The position numbers and the translations under genes were made by a program. A DNA stretch of 64,000 bases, taken from Lachnospiraceae bacterium UBA3804. Its GTDB lineage: Bacteria > Bacillota > Clostridia > Lachnospirales > Lachnospiraceae. The notes beneath the pieces are model-generated. The model did no database searches and was not told the origin of the DNA. It was given only the letters and a program-made list of their open reading frames with translations. The stretch lies in contig DFEK01000001.1 in NCBI GenBank assembly GCA_002368665.1, positions 62,001-126,000 on the forward strand, written 5' to 3'. Shown here one piece after another: positions 16,422-25,058 of the stretch (position 1 is the first letter of the stretch; every line of letters starts with the position of its first letter).

Positions 16422-17575
16422 ATATGATTGCAATGCTTTTTCATAAAAATATACCTACGGCGACGATGGAAATCTCCGAGGACAGTGGTGCAATTCTCAG
16501 AATAAAATGCCATTCCCCCGAGCATATGCCATTCCTTAGAGAAATGTCATTAAAGGAAATAAACTTCTGGTGGAAGCACCGAGCGGTACCGGATTCCAGA
16601 AAGGATATCCGGAAATATCTTAAGGAAGAAGGAGTAGATAACACACTGAAATTACTAAGTAAAAACTTAGCGCTCAGCCTGTCAGACTGTTATTGGGTAT
16701 GCCCCGGGTCTTTGAATTTGAATTGGGAAAGAGTGAATTTATACCATAATTCGGAAAATATTACCTTTTCTGATAGTGATGGGAAAATGTTTTCCAACAA
16801 CCCGAACGGATCATTGAATGGTAATATGGAAAAAGAAGCCTTTCATGAGGGCAGTAACTGGAACCTTAGAAAGTACAGTGAAACAAGTGGGGGAGAACAG
16901 TGTATTAATGAGAAGTTTTCCAATTGGATTCACGAAAGACAGGGATTCCTTCAGTATGTGAAATATGAGCTTGAGTTTCAAAGCGACAGATGTGTAAGCT
17001 GCGTTTGCCCTTTTTTTACCGGTGAGAAAGTAGAATTTATCACGGCATACTGCCTGGCCGAATCAAAGAAACAAAGACAAGATGTATCCAACTTCGAACA
17101 GTATATTGAGTTATGTACTTCATTGGGCTTACAGGAAAACGAAGTACGTAATTTCATGGATTACATGGTTTTATTTGATTTTATTATTACAAATACGGAT
17201 CGACACTATCAGAATTTCGGAATCTTACGAAATCCGGATAATTTGAAGGCTATTTCTCTTGCTCCGGTATTTGACTGTGGAAATTCGATGTTTTACAAGA
17301 ATGATTATCGAATGACAGCGCCTGAAATCCTGAATTTGGAAATAGCATCTATGGCGAAGAGAGAAGAGAAGATGCTGGAATTCATTACGAACAGAAGCAT
17401 ACTGAATATCGAATTGCTGCCAAGCAAAGAGGAAACGAAGCAATTTTATATGGAAAATGGAATAGGCGAACCTAAGGCAGAGATAATATCCGAGAATTAT
17501 CAAACTAAAATAGATATGTTAAGCCGCTTCCAAGCCGGACAGAAGATTTCCAGATATACGGTCAGGGATTGGTAG
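16418..17575 (+). CDS. HipA-like Ser/Thr kinase toxin
   Basis: A 385-residue protein with the layout of HipA-domain proteins common in Clostridia. An N-terminal segment (INFWWKHRAVPDSRKDIRKY, then SLSDCYWVCPGSLNLNWE) precedes a kinase-like C-terminal domain. The catalytic-loop equivalent is FIITNTDRHYQNFGIL (Asp, His, Asn) and the metal-binding aspartate lies in LAPVFDCGNSMF. Family members phosphorylate cytoplasmic targets (glutamyl-tRNA synthetase for E. coli HipA); the target here is unknown. The start at 16418 overlaps the antitoxin stop, with AGAGG eight bases upstream; TTG at 16412 is less likely. Confidence 0.75.
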   Translation: MNMIAMLFHKNIPTATMEISEDSGAILRIKCHSPEHMPFLREMSLKEINFWWKHRAVPDSRKDIRKYLKEEGVDNTLKLLSKNLALSLSDCYWVCPGSLNLNWERVNLYHNSENITFSDSDGKMFSNNPNGSLNGNMEKEAFHEGSNWNLRKYSETSGGEQCINEKFSNWIHERQGFLQYVKYELEFQSDRCVSCVCPFFTGEKVEFITAYCLAESKKQRQDVSNFEQYIELCTSLGLQENEVRNFMDYMVLFDFIITNTDRHYQNFGILRNPDNLKAISLAPVFDCGNSMFYKNDYRMTAPEILNLEIASMAKREEKMLEFITNRSILNIELLPSKEETKQFYMENGIGEPKAEIISENYQTKIDMLSRFQAGQKISRYTVRDW

Positions 17576-17603
17576 GTTAGTTGTGGTCTGTCCGGGAATT
17601 CTA

Positions 17604-17612
17604 TGCTATAAT
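17604..17612 (+). promoter_or_regulatory. Extended -10 promoter for the small membrane protein
   Basis: TGCTATAAT at 17604-17612 is a perfect extended -10 element. No good -35 lies at 17 bases, which is common for extended -10 promoters. It is 40 bases upstream of the small open reading frame. Confidence 0.6.
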
Positions 17613-17651
17613 ATAGTAGAAATTGTAAAAAACACGTGAGGGGTTTTCATC

Positions 17652-17831
17652 ATGAAAGGTTTTCTTGTCAGCATGCTGCTGGTTTTAGGAAAAAAACTCT
17701 TTGGCAACTTGTATAAAAAGGTCATCGTTATGCTGATTATGCTCGGAGCATATATTGCCCTTGGAATCACGCTGAAGATTATGTGGAATGGCTTCAAGAA
17801 GAAGTATATTCCGTTCCTTGCGAAGAAATAA
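17652..17831 (+). CDS. Small single-pass membrane protein, 59 residues
   Basis: This short gene starts at ATG 17652 with GTGAGGGG eight bases upstream and its own extended -10 promoter. The product begins MKGFLVSMLLVLGKKLFGNL and has one clear membrane helix (VIVMLIMLGAYIALGITLKI) flanked by lysines, ending KKKYIPFLAKK. The promoter, ribosome site, hydrophobic pattern and basic flanks together argue for a real gene. I do not recognise a family. It lies between a toxin-antitoxin pair and topA; nothing links it functionally to either. Confidence 0.65.
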   Translation: MKGFLVSMLLVLGKKLFGNLYKKVIVMLIMLGAYIALGITLKIMWNGFKKKYIPFLAKK

Positions 17832-18028
17832 AACTTGCAAGTTTCTCTTATCTGTTGTACATTTAATACTGTTATTCGCTCCCGGGTATATTTCGGAGCG
17901 GGTAAGAGTAGTGTAAACGTTGCAGATGACGCATCCTAGGATGGGTCTCATTGTGGCGTTTGTGTACATGTTATCCGGTCCGTTTGTCTTCCGGGTACAA
18001 ATCTTTCGGAAAAGGAATCAGTAGTAAA
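17832..18028 (+). other. Untranslated region upstream of topA with possible RNA structure
   Basis: This stretch holds no gene. It contains several possible stems: CGCTCC(C) near 17877 with GGAGCG near 17895, CATCCTAGGATG around 17932, and GTAAACG near 17914 with a CGTTTGTGTAC partner near 17955. This suggests a folded leader before topA. No known riboswitch pattern is recognised and no clear promoter is seen. Confidence 0.35.
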
Positions 18029-20107
18029 ATGGCAAAGTATTTAGTTATCGTGGAGTCACCTGCCAAGGTGAAGACCATCAAAAAGTTTTTAGGTAGCAAT
18101 TATGAAGTGATCGCATCCCAGGGACATGTAAGGGATCTTCCGAAAAGCACACTGGGAATCGATGTCGAGCATGACTATGAACCGAAGTACATCACGATCC
18201 GCGGCAAAGGTGACGTGGTAAGTGCCCTTCGTAAGGAAACGAAGAAGGCTGAGAAGATCTATCTTGCAACCGACCCTGACCGTGAAGGAGAAGCAATTTC
18301 CTGGCACTTAGTGGAAACACTCAAATTACAGGATAAAAAGGTTTACCGTATCACCTTCAATGAAATTACCAAGAATGCGGTGAAAGAGTCCTTAAAGAAC
18401 GCCAGAGAGATCAATATGAACCTCGTGGACGCTCAGCAGGCAAGACGTGTTCTTGACCGTATGGTGGGTTATAAGATTTCTCCCCTTCTTTGGGCCAAAG
18501 TCAAAAGAGGTCTCTCCGCAGGCCGTGTACAGTCCGTAACCTTACGAATGATCTGCGACAGGGAAGATGAGATCAACGCTTTCATTCCGAAGGAATATTG
18601 GACCTTAGGAGCAACCTTCTCCTTAAAAGGAGAGAAAAAGCCCCTCATAGCTTCCTTCTACGGAACGGAAGATGAGAAGATGGAGTTAAACTCCAAGGCA
18701 GATGTTGAAAAAGTGACAAATGCACTGAAAGGTGCCAAATATGAAATTCTCGATGTGAAGACCGGAAAGCGTTCCATTAAGCCGCCTCTTCCGTTTACCA
18801 CATCCACACTTCAGCAGGAGGCTAACAAAACGCTCGGTTTTGCAACGGCCAAGACCATGCGAATCGCACAGCAGTTATATGAAGGCGTGGATTTAAAGAA
18901 GGAAGGCACGGTAGCCCTGATCAGTTACCTGCGTACCGATTCCACAAGAATCTCCGATGAGGCAAAGACAGCCGCAAGTGCATACATTTCCAACCAGTTT
19001 GGTAATCAGTACTGCATCGATGAAGGCAATGTCAAGAAAGAAGAGAAACGTATTCAGGATGCACACGAAGCCATCCGTCCCACGGATATCAACCGTACTC
19101 CGGAATCCGTTAAGAATTTCCTCTCCAGAGACCAGTTCCGTTTGTATCAGTTGATCTGGAAGCGGTTCACGGCAAGCCGTATGGCAGCAAGCGTTTTTGA
19201 AACCGTTGCCGTACGCATCAAAGGCAAAGAATATATCTTCCGTGTCAGCGCCTCCAAGGTCGCTTTCGACGGATATCGTAAAGTATATGCATCCGAAGAT
19301 GATGAGAAGGCAGAAAGCAATGCACTCCTTAATTCCATCACCAAGGATTCCAAGGTTTCCTTTGAGGAGTTCAATCCGGAGCAGCACTTTACACAGCCGC
19401 CCGCACATTTTACCGAAAGCAGTCTGGTACGTGCCATGGAAGAGCAGGGCATCGGTCGTCCGAGTACCTATGCACCGACCATTTCCACGATCATGGGCCG
19501 CCATTATGTATTAAAAGAAGATAAGAACCTCTACGTATCCGAATTGGGCGAAGTTGTTAACCGTCTGATGAAGGATTCGTTCCCGAGTATCGTAGATACG
19601 GAATTTACCGCCAACATGGAAGCACTCCTTGATAAGGTCGAAGAAGGAACGGTTAACTGGAAGACCATCATCCGCAACTTCTATCCGGACTTGGACGAGG
19701 CAGTCAAGACGGCGGAAGAGAATTTGGACAAGATTAAGGTTCAGGATGAGGAAAGCGACGAAGTATGCGAACTCTGCGGACGGAAGATGGTATACAAGTA
19801 CGGACCTCACGGACGTTTCCTTGCATGCCCCGGTTTCCCGGAATGCAGAAATACCAAGACCATCCTGATCCGTATTGGGGTAAGTTGTCCGAAATGTGGC
19901 AAGGATATTGTGGAGCGTAAGACCAAGAAAGGTCGCAGATATTACGGTTGCGAGGGGGCACCGGACTGTGACTTCATGAGCTGGCAGCGGCCCACCAAGG
20001 AGAAATGTCCGAACTGCAATAACGTTATGGTAGTAAAAGGCAATCGCCTGGTTTGCGCAACGGAAGGTTGCGGATATTCCATAGACAGACCGGAAGAATC
20101 CAGGTAA
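18029..20107 (+). CDS. topA: DNA topoisomerase I (type IA)
   Basis: A 692-residue type IA topoisomerase that relaxes negative supercoils. The Toprim domain opens with LVIVESPAKVKTIKKFLG and has the acidic triad in YLATDPDREGEA. The active-site tyrosine is in LISYLRTDSTRIS, and EEQGIGRPSTYAPTI is the conserved downstream motif. Three C-terminal four-cysteine zinc fingers are visible (CELCGRKM, CPKCGKDI, CPNCNNVM). The ATG at 18029 is chosen as it begins at the conserved MAKYLVIVES; an upstream in-frame ATG at 17951 adds unrelated residues. The AAAAGGA ribosome site is somewhat distant. Confidence 0.97.
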   Translation: MAKYLVIVESPAKVKTIKKFLGSNYEVIASQGHVRDLPKSTLGIDVEHDYEPKYITIRGKGDVVSALRKETKKAEKIYLATDPDREGEAISWHLVETLKLQDKKVYRITFNEITKNAVKESLKNAREINMNLVDAQQARRVLDRMVGYKISPLLWAKVKRGLSAGRVQSVTLRMICDREDEINAFIPKEYWTLGATFSLKGEKKPLIASFYGTEDEKMELNSKADVEKVTNALKGAKYEILDVKTGKRSIKPPLPFTTSTLQQEANKTLGFATAKTMRIAQQLYEGVDLKKEGTVALISYLRTDSTRISDEAKTAASAYISNQFGNQYCIDEGNVKKEEKRIQDAHEAIRPTDINRTPESVKNFLSRDQFRLYQLIWKRFTASRMAASVFETVAVRIKGKEYIFRVSASKVAFDGYRKVYASEDDEKAESNALLNSITKDSKVSFEEFNPEQHFTQPPAHFTESSLVRAMEEQGIGRPSTYAPTISTIMGRHYVLKEDKNLYVSELGEVVNRLMKDSFPSIVDTEFTANMEALLDKVEEGTVNWKTIIRNFYPDLDEAVKTAEENLDKIKVQDEESDEVCELCGRKMVYKYGPHGRFLACPGFPECRNTKTILIRIGVSCPKCGKDIVERKTKKGRRYYGCEGAPDCDFMSWQRPTKEKCPNCNNVMVVKGNRLVCATEGCGYSIDRPEESR

Positions 20108-20142
20108 GCCGAACCATCATAAAGAAAAATGGGGTATAAACT

Positions 20143-20505
20143 ATGGGGAATGGCATTTTAATCGTAGACGATGCTGCTTTTATGAGAATGGTAATCAGGG
20201 ATATTCTTGTGAAGGCCGGTTACGAAGTCGCCGGCGAAGCCGCTGACGGCAAAGAAGCAATTCGCCTTTATCGCACGCTGAAGCCGGAGCTGGTGCTCTT
20301 GGATATCACCATGCCCGAAATGGACGGCGTCGATGCGCTGAAGAAGATCATGCAGGAAGACAGGGATGCCAAGGTCATCATGTGTTCCGCTCTCGGTCAG
20401 TCGTCCATGGTCATTGAATGTATTCAGGCCGGGGCGAAGGACTATATTGTTAAGCCTTTTCAGGCAGATCGCGTTATAGAATCCATACGTAAATTAATAG
20501 GATAG
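20143..20505 (+). CDS. cheY: Chemotaxis response regulator CheY
   Basis: A 120-residue single receiver domain with no output domain. The acidic pair is D9-D10 (LIVDDAAFMR), the phosphorylation site is D54 (VLLDITMPEMDG), the conserved Ser is in MCSALGQ and Lys104 is in IVKPF. CheA would phosphorylate it, and CheY-P would act on the flagellar switch. It lies 35 bases after topA and just upstream of cheA, separated from cheA by a terminator, so it may have higher or separate expression from the rest of the che genes. Confidence 0.9.
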   Translation: MGNGILIVDDAAFMRMVIRDILVKAGYEVAGEAADGKEAIRLYRTLKPELVLLDITMPEMDGVDALKKIMQEDRDAKVIMCSALGQSSMVIECIQAGAKDYIVKPFQADRVIESIRKLIG

Positions 20506-20507
20506 AG

Positions 20508-20552
20508 CCCTTGTGCACCGTGTATGCGGTGTGGAAGGGTTTTATTGCTTTT
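20508..20552 (+). terminator. Hairpin terminator between cheY and cheA
   Basis: The stem CCCTTGTGCACCG (20508-20520) pairs with CGGTGTGGAAGGG (20527-20539), with one mismatch and two G-T pairs, followed by TTTTATTGCTTTTT. It would reduce read-through from cheY into cheA. Confidence 0.75.
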
Positions 20553-20589
20553 TCTAGGGGTGAATTCCGAACTTTTGGAGGTTTAAGGC

Positions 20590-22755
20590 ATGGATGTAAG
20601 CCAGTATTTGGAAATCTTTATAGATGAAGCCAAAGAACATCTGGAAAACTTAAATACGCAAATCATGAATCTCGAGCAGGACGGTGAAAACATGGACACC
20701 ATCAACGAGATCTTCCGTGCTGCCCATTCGTTAAAAGGAATGGCCGGAACCATGGGCTTTAAGAACATGCAGACCTTAACCCACGATATGGAGAATGTTT
20801 TCTCCGAAGTCCGGAACGGAAACGTCAAAGTCAGCTCCGAAATGGTGGATGTACTGTTCCAGTGCCTGGATGCGCTGGATGAATATGTCACCAATATTCA
20901 GCAGACTGCCGATGAAGGCGATAACGACAATGCAGCATTGATCAAAGCCGTGAACGATTTCCTCGCCGCTTCCGAAAACGATGGAGAAAAAGCGCCGCAA
21001 TCCACTGCATCATCCCAGGCAGGGGGATCGCCCACCGCAGGTGCGGGTGCGGAGGAAGGAAATGCTCCTTCCGCAGACGGTGGAGCACAGAACGGCAATC
21101 CAAACGGTGATTCGAACGGAAAGCATAAGTGGAAAGAGATTAAAATCGGCAACGTCGAGAAAGGCGCCATTGCGGATGCTGCGAAGGAAGGCCTTCAGGC
21201 ATACGGAATCAGCGTATACATTCAGGAATCCTGCCTTTTAAAGGCCGCAAGGGCATTCCTGGTATTCCGTGCAATGGAAGAGATAGGTGAAGTCATTCTT
21301 TCGGTTCCGAGCGTACAGGATATCGAAGATGAGCGTTTTGACAAAGACTTCAGTGTCATCTACTTAACCGAAGAGCCGTTAAACAAGGTTCTGGATGCGA
21401 TTAAGAACGTATCGGAGATCGAAGATGCAGTTGGAGATGTTGTAAACTTAAGTGAGGGCGAAGCCAAGGAAGAGGGCGATAAGGCCTCCGGTGCAGGCAC
21501 AGGCGCAGGTTCAGGTAGTGGTGATACTTCCGCATCCAAAGAGAAATCTCAGGCAGGAAATGCCAAACAGGATACCAAAAAAGTGATGGGCAAGCCGGTT
21601 GTTAACCGTACCGTGCGTGTGGATATCGAGAAACTGGACTCTTTGATGAACTTAGTCAGCGAGCTGATCATCTCCAAGAACTCCTTGGTGTCCGTAGCCA
21701 GCACGGAAATCGGAACCTCGTCACTTGCTTTCAACGAACAGATCGAATACCTCGAATCCGTCACCACATCCCTTCACGAATCCGTTATGAAGGTTCGTAT
21801 GGTACCCATTGAATCCGTGGTGACCAAGTTCCCGAGAATGATCCGCGACTTATCCAAGAAACTGGATAAGAAGATGGAATTATATATGACCGGTGAAGAT
21901 ACAGAACTTGACCGTACCGTTGTGGACGAAATCGGTGATCCGCTGATGCACTTACTTCGTAACTCCGCCGATCACGGCCTTGAGTCCGCGGAAGTCAGAG
22001 CACAGAGAGGAAAGCCCGAAGTTGGCTCGATTTTCCTTGATGCCTATCAGGACGGTAACAATGTCGTGATCGAAGTTAAGGACGATGGAAACGGAATCGA
22101 TGTGGAGGCTGTTAAGGCCAAAGCAATCGAGAAAGGCAAGATCACGCCCGAGCAGGCGGAGACCATGACGGAGAAGGAAGTGATCGATCTTTTATTCCAG
22201 CCGAGCTTCTCCACCGCCAAGCAGGTATCCGATGTATCTGGCCGTGGCGTAGGATTGGATGTGGTGAAAAGTAAGATTGAGTCCCTTTCCGGTGAAGTGG
22301 AAGTATCCACCAAGCTTGGCGAAGGAACCACCTTTACGATCCGTCTGCCGCTTACTTTGGCAATTATCCAGACCCTGATGGTAATCGTGGGAGGCGAGAA
22401 ATATGCAATCTCCCTAGGCTCCATTCAGACGATTGAAAGCATTCCCGTGGATGAAGTCAAAACCGTACAGGGCAGGGAAGTGATATACCTTCGCGGAAAT
22501 GTGATTCCGCTTGTTCGCTTAACGAAGGAACTCGGCGTGGAAAGCATGAATGCGCCCGATGCGGACCTTCTCGTACTGATCGCCAAGAAGGGTGACAGAC
22601 TGGCGGGCATTGTAGTGGATGAAATGATCGGACAGATGGAGATCGTTATTAAATCCATGGGCAAATTCATCGGAAAGAGCAAACTGATCAGCGGAGCTAC
22701 CATACTCGGTAACGGCGAAGTCGCATTGATCCTCGATGCGAATGCGATGATTTAG
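20590..22755 (+). CDS. cheA: Chemotaxis histidine kinase CheA
   Basis: A 721-residue kinase with the full set of domains. P1/Hpt has the phospho-accepting His46 (IFRAAHSLKGMAG). A Gly/Ser/Ala-rich linker leads to a P2 domain (about 175-270), then a second linker and the P3 dimerisation helices. The P4 ATPase has an N-box (DEIGDPLMHLLRNSADHGLE), a G1 box (KDDGNGID) and a G2 box (GRGVGLDVVK); the C-terminal P5 CheW-like domain follows. It receives signals from chemoreceptors through CheW and phosphorylates CheY. GGAGG lies nine bases before the ATG. cheW, cheC and cheD follow in one operon. No receptor gene is in the window. Confidence 0.96.
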   Translation: MDVSQYLEIFIDEAKEHLENLNTQIMNLEQDGENMDTINEIFRAAHSLKGMAGTMGFKNMQTLTHDMENVFSEVRNGNVKVSSEMVDVLFQCLDALDEYVTNIQQTADEGDNDNAALIKAVNDFLAASENDGEKAPQSTASSQAGGSPTAGAGAEEGNAPSADGGAQNGNPNGDSNGKHKWKEIKIGNVEKGAIADAAKEGLQAYGISVYIQESCLLKAARAFLVFRAMEEIGEVILSVPSVQDIEDERFDKDFSVIYLTEEPLNKVLDAIKNVSEIEDAVGDVVNLSEGEAKEEGDKASGAGTGAGSGSGDTSASKEKSQAGNAKQDTKKVMGKPVVNRTVRVDIEKLDSLMNLVSELIISKNSLVSVASTEIGTSSLAFNEQIEYLESVTTSLHESVMKVRMVPIESVVTKFPRMIRDLSKKLDKKMELYMTGEDTELDRTVVDEIGDPLMHLLRNSADHGLESAEVRAQRGKPEVGSIFLDAYQDGNNVVIEVKDDGNGIDVEAVKAKAIEKGKITPEQAETMTEKEVIDLLFQPSFSTAKQVSDVSGRGVGLDVVKSKIESLSGEVEVSTKLGEGTTFTIRLPLTLAIIQTLMVIVGGEKYAISLGSIQTIESIPVDEVKTVQGREVIYLRGNVIPLVRLTKELGVESMNAPDADLLVLIAKKGDRLAGIVVDEMIGQMEIVIKSMGKFIGKSKLISGATILGNGEVALILDANAMI

Positions 22756-22766
22756 GAGGTTACAAC

Positions 22767-23231
22767 TTGGACAGAGCATACAAACCAGGAGAAGACGGTA
22801 AAACCTTTGCACAGTACGTCAAAGTGCGGATGGACAAAGAATGGTTCGGTATTTCCATCGCCATGGTGGAGAACATTGTTCGTCTGCAGAGGATTACGCG
22901 TGTCCCGGGCTCGGAATTTTATATCAAAGGCGTGATCAATCTGCGCGGTAAAGTCGTTCCGGTCATGAGCCTGCGTTTAAAGATGGGCATGGAAGAAGGC
23001 GAGGAGCAGAGAACGAACCGAATCATCATCCTAAAGATCGACGGTGACGAGATAGGTGTCATCGTGGACGAGGTCAGGGAAGTTGTAACGATTCCCGACG
23101 AAGATGTGGAAAAAGTCTATAGCGAAAGCTCACAGGCCAATGCCGCATATCTTCTCGGCGTCGGCAAACTTAACGGAAATCTGATCTCGCTTCTTGATAT
23201 GTACGAAGTGCTTGGCGTTAAGCAGCAGTGA
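22767..23231 (+). CDS. cheW: Chemotaxis coupling protein CheW (TTG start)
   Basis: A 154-residue CheW fold that links receptors to CheA. Typical segments are GISIAMVENIVRLQRITRVP, IKGVINLRGKVVPVMSLRLK and EIGVIVDEVREVV. The start is TTG at 22767: a perfect AGGAGGT lies six bases upstream, overlapping the cheA stop, and the first downstream ATG would cut into the conserved beta strand. The rare start codon may tune its level relative to CheA. Confidence 0.92.
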   Translation: MDRAYKPGEDGKTFAQYVKVRMDKEWFGISIAMVENIVRLQRITRVPGSEFYIKGVINLRGKVVPVMSLRLKMGMEEGEEQRTNRIIILKIDGDEIGVIVDEVREVVTIPDEDVEKVYSESSQANAAYLLGVGKLNGNLISLLDMYEVLGVKQQ

Positions 23232-23300
23232 AACGCAGAACAGCAGTAAGCAACTAAGCTGCAGAAAGCAGCAGAAAGCAGCAGAACAGCAGAAAGCGGA
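23222..23300 (+). repeat. Purine-rich short tandem repeat between cheW and cheC
   Basis: The gap between cheW and cheC is built of imperfect ten-base units: GCAGAAAGCA at 23261-23270 and 23271-23280, then GCAGAACAGC and AGAAAGCGGA. Looser CAGCAG units occur from the cheW stop onward. The sequence stays open in the cheC frame back to TTG 23194. It ends in the cheC ribosome site GGAAGGA. Confidence 0.7.
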
Positions 23301-23310
23301 AGGACTCTTC

Positions 23311-23919
23311 ATGGCAAAGATCAATCTGAACAACGAAACCGAATATTTCGATGTGCTCAAAGAAGTGGGCAATATCGGTGCGGGAAATGCTTCCACGGCG
23401 CTGGCACAGATGCTCGGCAAAAGAGTGGATGTCAATGTGCCCATGGTGCGGCTTCTTGATTTTACCGAAGTGGGCGGAGCCATCGGCGGCGAAGAGCAGA
23501 TCATGGCAGGAATCTATCTGCAGCTTGACGGAGACATCAAGGGAAGCATGATGTTTCTGCTTAGCAAAGAATCCGCCAAAGCGCTTGCGGGCGAACTGAT
23601 GGGCGGTTTCGGCTCCGATGAATCGGAAGATCTGACCGAGATGGAGTGTTCTGCCTTGAAAGAGATCGGAAATATTATCACATCGTCTTATTTAAACTCC
23701 GTATCCACCATGACGGGACTCAAAGCTTTGCCTTCGGTTCCTTCGCTTTGTGTGGACATGGCCGGAGCCATTCTGTCGGTTCCCGCCATTGAGTTCGGAA
23801 TGATGTGCGATAAATTGTTACTGATAGAGAACAAATTCTCATCCGGAGCGGACGGATACTTAATACTGGTTCCGGATCTGGATTCGTATGACTTGATACT
23901 TTCTTCTTTGGAGACTTAA
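23311..23919 (+). CDS. cheC: CheY-P phosphatase CheC
   Basis: A 202-residue CheC/CheX/FliY-family protein. It carries the two helical active-site motifs: DVLKEVGNIGAGNASTAL (with the E-x2-N pair) and TEMECSALKEIGNIITSSYL (second E-x2-N pair). In Bacillus, CheC dephosphorylates CheY-P and binds CheD to adjust receptor deamidation. The ATG at 23311 with GGAAGGA seven bases upstream is preferred over the far upstream in-frame TTG inside cheW. Its stop overlaps the cheD ribosome site. Confidence 0.93.
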   Translation: MAKINLNNETEYFDVLKEVGNIGAGNASTALAQMLGKRVDVNVPMVRLLDFTEVGGAIGGEEQIMAGIYLQLDGDIKGSMMFLLSKESAKALAGELMGGFGSDESEDLTEMECSALKEIGNIITSSYLNSVSTMTGLKALPSVPSLCVDMAGAILSVPAIEFGMMCDKLLLIENKFSSGADGYLILVPDLDSYDLILSSLET

Positions 23920-23937
23920 GGAGGATGGAAGTGCAAG

Positions 23938-24423
23938 ATGGCTGAAATCATAAAGGTCGGGATGGCAGACCTGAAGGTGTGCAAAGCACCGGATGCCCTG
24001 ACCACATTGGGACTCGGCTCCTGCGTGGGAATCGCCCTGTGGGATACGGCCTCCGGTGTGGGCGGACTGTCACATATCATGTTGCCCGACAGTACCAAGA
24101 TCAAAAACAATTCCAATATCTATAAATTTGCGGACACGGCAATCGACGAACTGATCCGTCAACTTCTGAAACTGGGCGCCGTTCGTGCGCGCTTAAAGGC
24201 TAAAATTACCGGCGGGGCAAGCATGTTCGCGTTCCAAAGCCTGAATGAGGAACTGCAGGTAGGTAAAATGAATGTCATTGCCGTGAAAGAAAAGCTTGCG
24301 AAAGAACGGATTCCTCTGATTGCGGAGGATACCGGCGGCTCGAAGGGACGCACGATTGTTTTCTATCCGCAGACGGGTAAAATCCGGATCCGCAAGGTCG
24401 ATTGCCCGGAGTATGACATCTGA
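23938..24423 (+). CDS. cheD: Chemoreceptor glutamine deamidase CheD
   Basis: A 161-residue cysteine deamidase that converts receptor glutamines to glutamate and is controlled by CheC. The catalytic cysteine is in TLGLGSCVGIALWD, the histidine in GGLSHIMLPD and the threonine region in AKITGGASMF, all in the order expected for the CheD triad. AAGGAGG at 23918-23924 is about 13 bases from the ATG, a little long. It is the last gene of the che operon here. Confidence 0.93.
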   Translation: MAEIIKVGMADLKVCKAPDALTTLGLGSCVGIALWDTASGVGGLSHIMLPDSTKIKNNSNIYKFADTAIDELIRQLLKLGAVRARLKAKITGGASMFAFQSLNEELQVGKMNVIAVKEKLAKERIPLIAEDTGGSKGRTIVFYPQTGKIRIRKVDCPEYDI

Positions 24424-24442
24424 CGGTTTTCACATTTTTTGG

Positions 24443-24471
24443 TTTACATTTTCTCGGATATTATGTAAAAT
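24443..24471 (+). promoter_or_regulatory. Sigma-A promoter after cheD
   Basis: TTTACA at 24443-24448, a 17-base spacer, and TAAAAT at 24466-24471 preceded by TG. It is 36 bases upstream of the next start codon and serves the two membrane-anchored protein genes that follow. Confidence 0.75.
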
Positions 24472-24506
24472 GATTTTGATATACCGAAGAAAGGAATAAG
24501 GGGAAT

Positions 24507-25058
24507 ATGATTATTGTATTTATCGTTATGATGGCAGTCGGACTTCTGGCTTTTGCAGCAAGCTTCTTTCTGTCCGACGGAAAGGAAAAGACTTCTTCCG
24601 TCGTACTAAAAAGCAACGGTTCGGGCGATGCGTTTGATGAGGATGAATCAATTATCAAAACGAACGGAAAAGAGGAATCCAAAGCTACGGATGCCATTGA
24701 GGCAGCCAAGAAGAAAGCAAGAGAAGCGGTTAACAAGGATTATCAGTTTGACCTTCACTTAACCAAGGATACTTCCAACCAGACCGTGGAAGAACTGGAG
24801 CGTGATCTTTTAGGCGGTCTTGATCTTTCCGACAATGTGGAACTTGCGGAAGAGACGGTGGAAGTTGAGAAATCGGCTCCTGCATCGAATTGCTCCAAGA
24901 GTAATTCATCAAAGAAGAAAAACAGAAAGAAAAATGCTCCGAAGAATGACCGTTACGACGATCTTCTTTACGAAGACGTAGCGAAAGAAGAGGAGAAGGC
25001 GGAAAGCGCTCCCAAAGCACAGACTTCGAAGAATAACAAAAAGGGGAAAAAGAAGTGA
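24507..25058 (+). CDS. Membrane-anchored charged protein, unknown function
   Basis: A 183-residue protein with one N-terminal membrane helix (MIIVFIVMMAVGLLAFAASF) followed by a long hydrophilic, Lys/Glu-rich cytoplasm-like region, ending in a very basic tail (NKKGKKK). No conserved domain is recognised. A strong promoter and AAGGGGA ribosome site support expression. Its stop codon overlaps the GTG start of the next gene, so the two are coupled; a shared envelope role is possible. Confidence 0.7.
   Translation: MIIVFIVMMAVGLLAFAASFFLSDGKEKTSSVVLKSNGSGDAFDEDESIIKTNGKEESKATDAIEAAKKKAREAVNKDYQFDLHLTKDTSNQTVEELERDLLGGLDLSDNVELAEETVEVEKSAPASNCSKSNSSKKKNRKKNAPKNDRYDDLLYEDVAKEEEKAESAPKAQTSKNNKKGKKK

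Noticed and set aside
18893..19504. Minus-strand frame of 203 codons inside topA
   Set aside because: The region encodes the topoisomerase active site on the plus strand; the opposite frame is a shadow.
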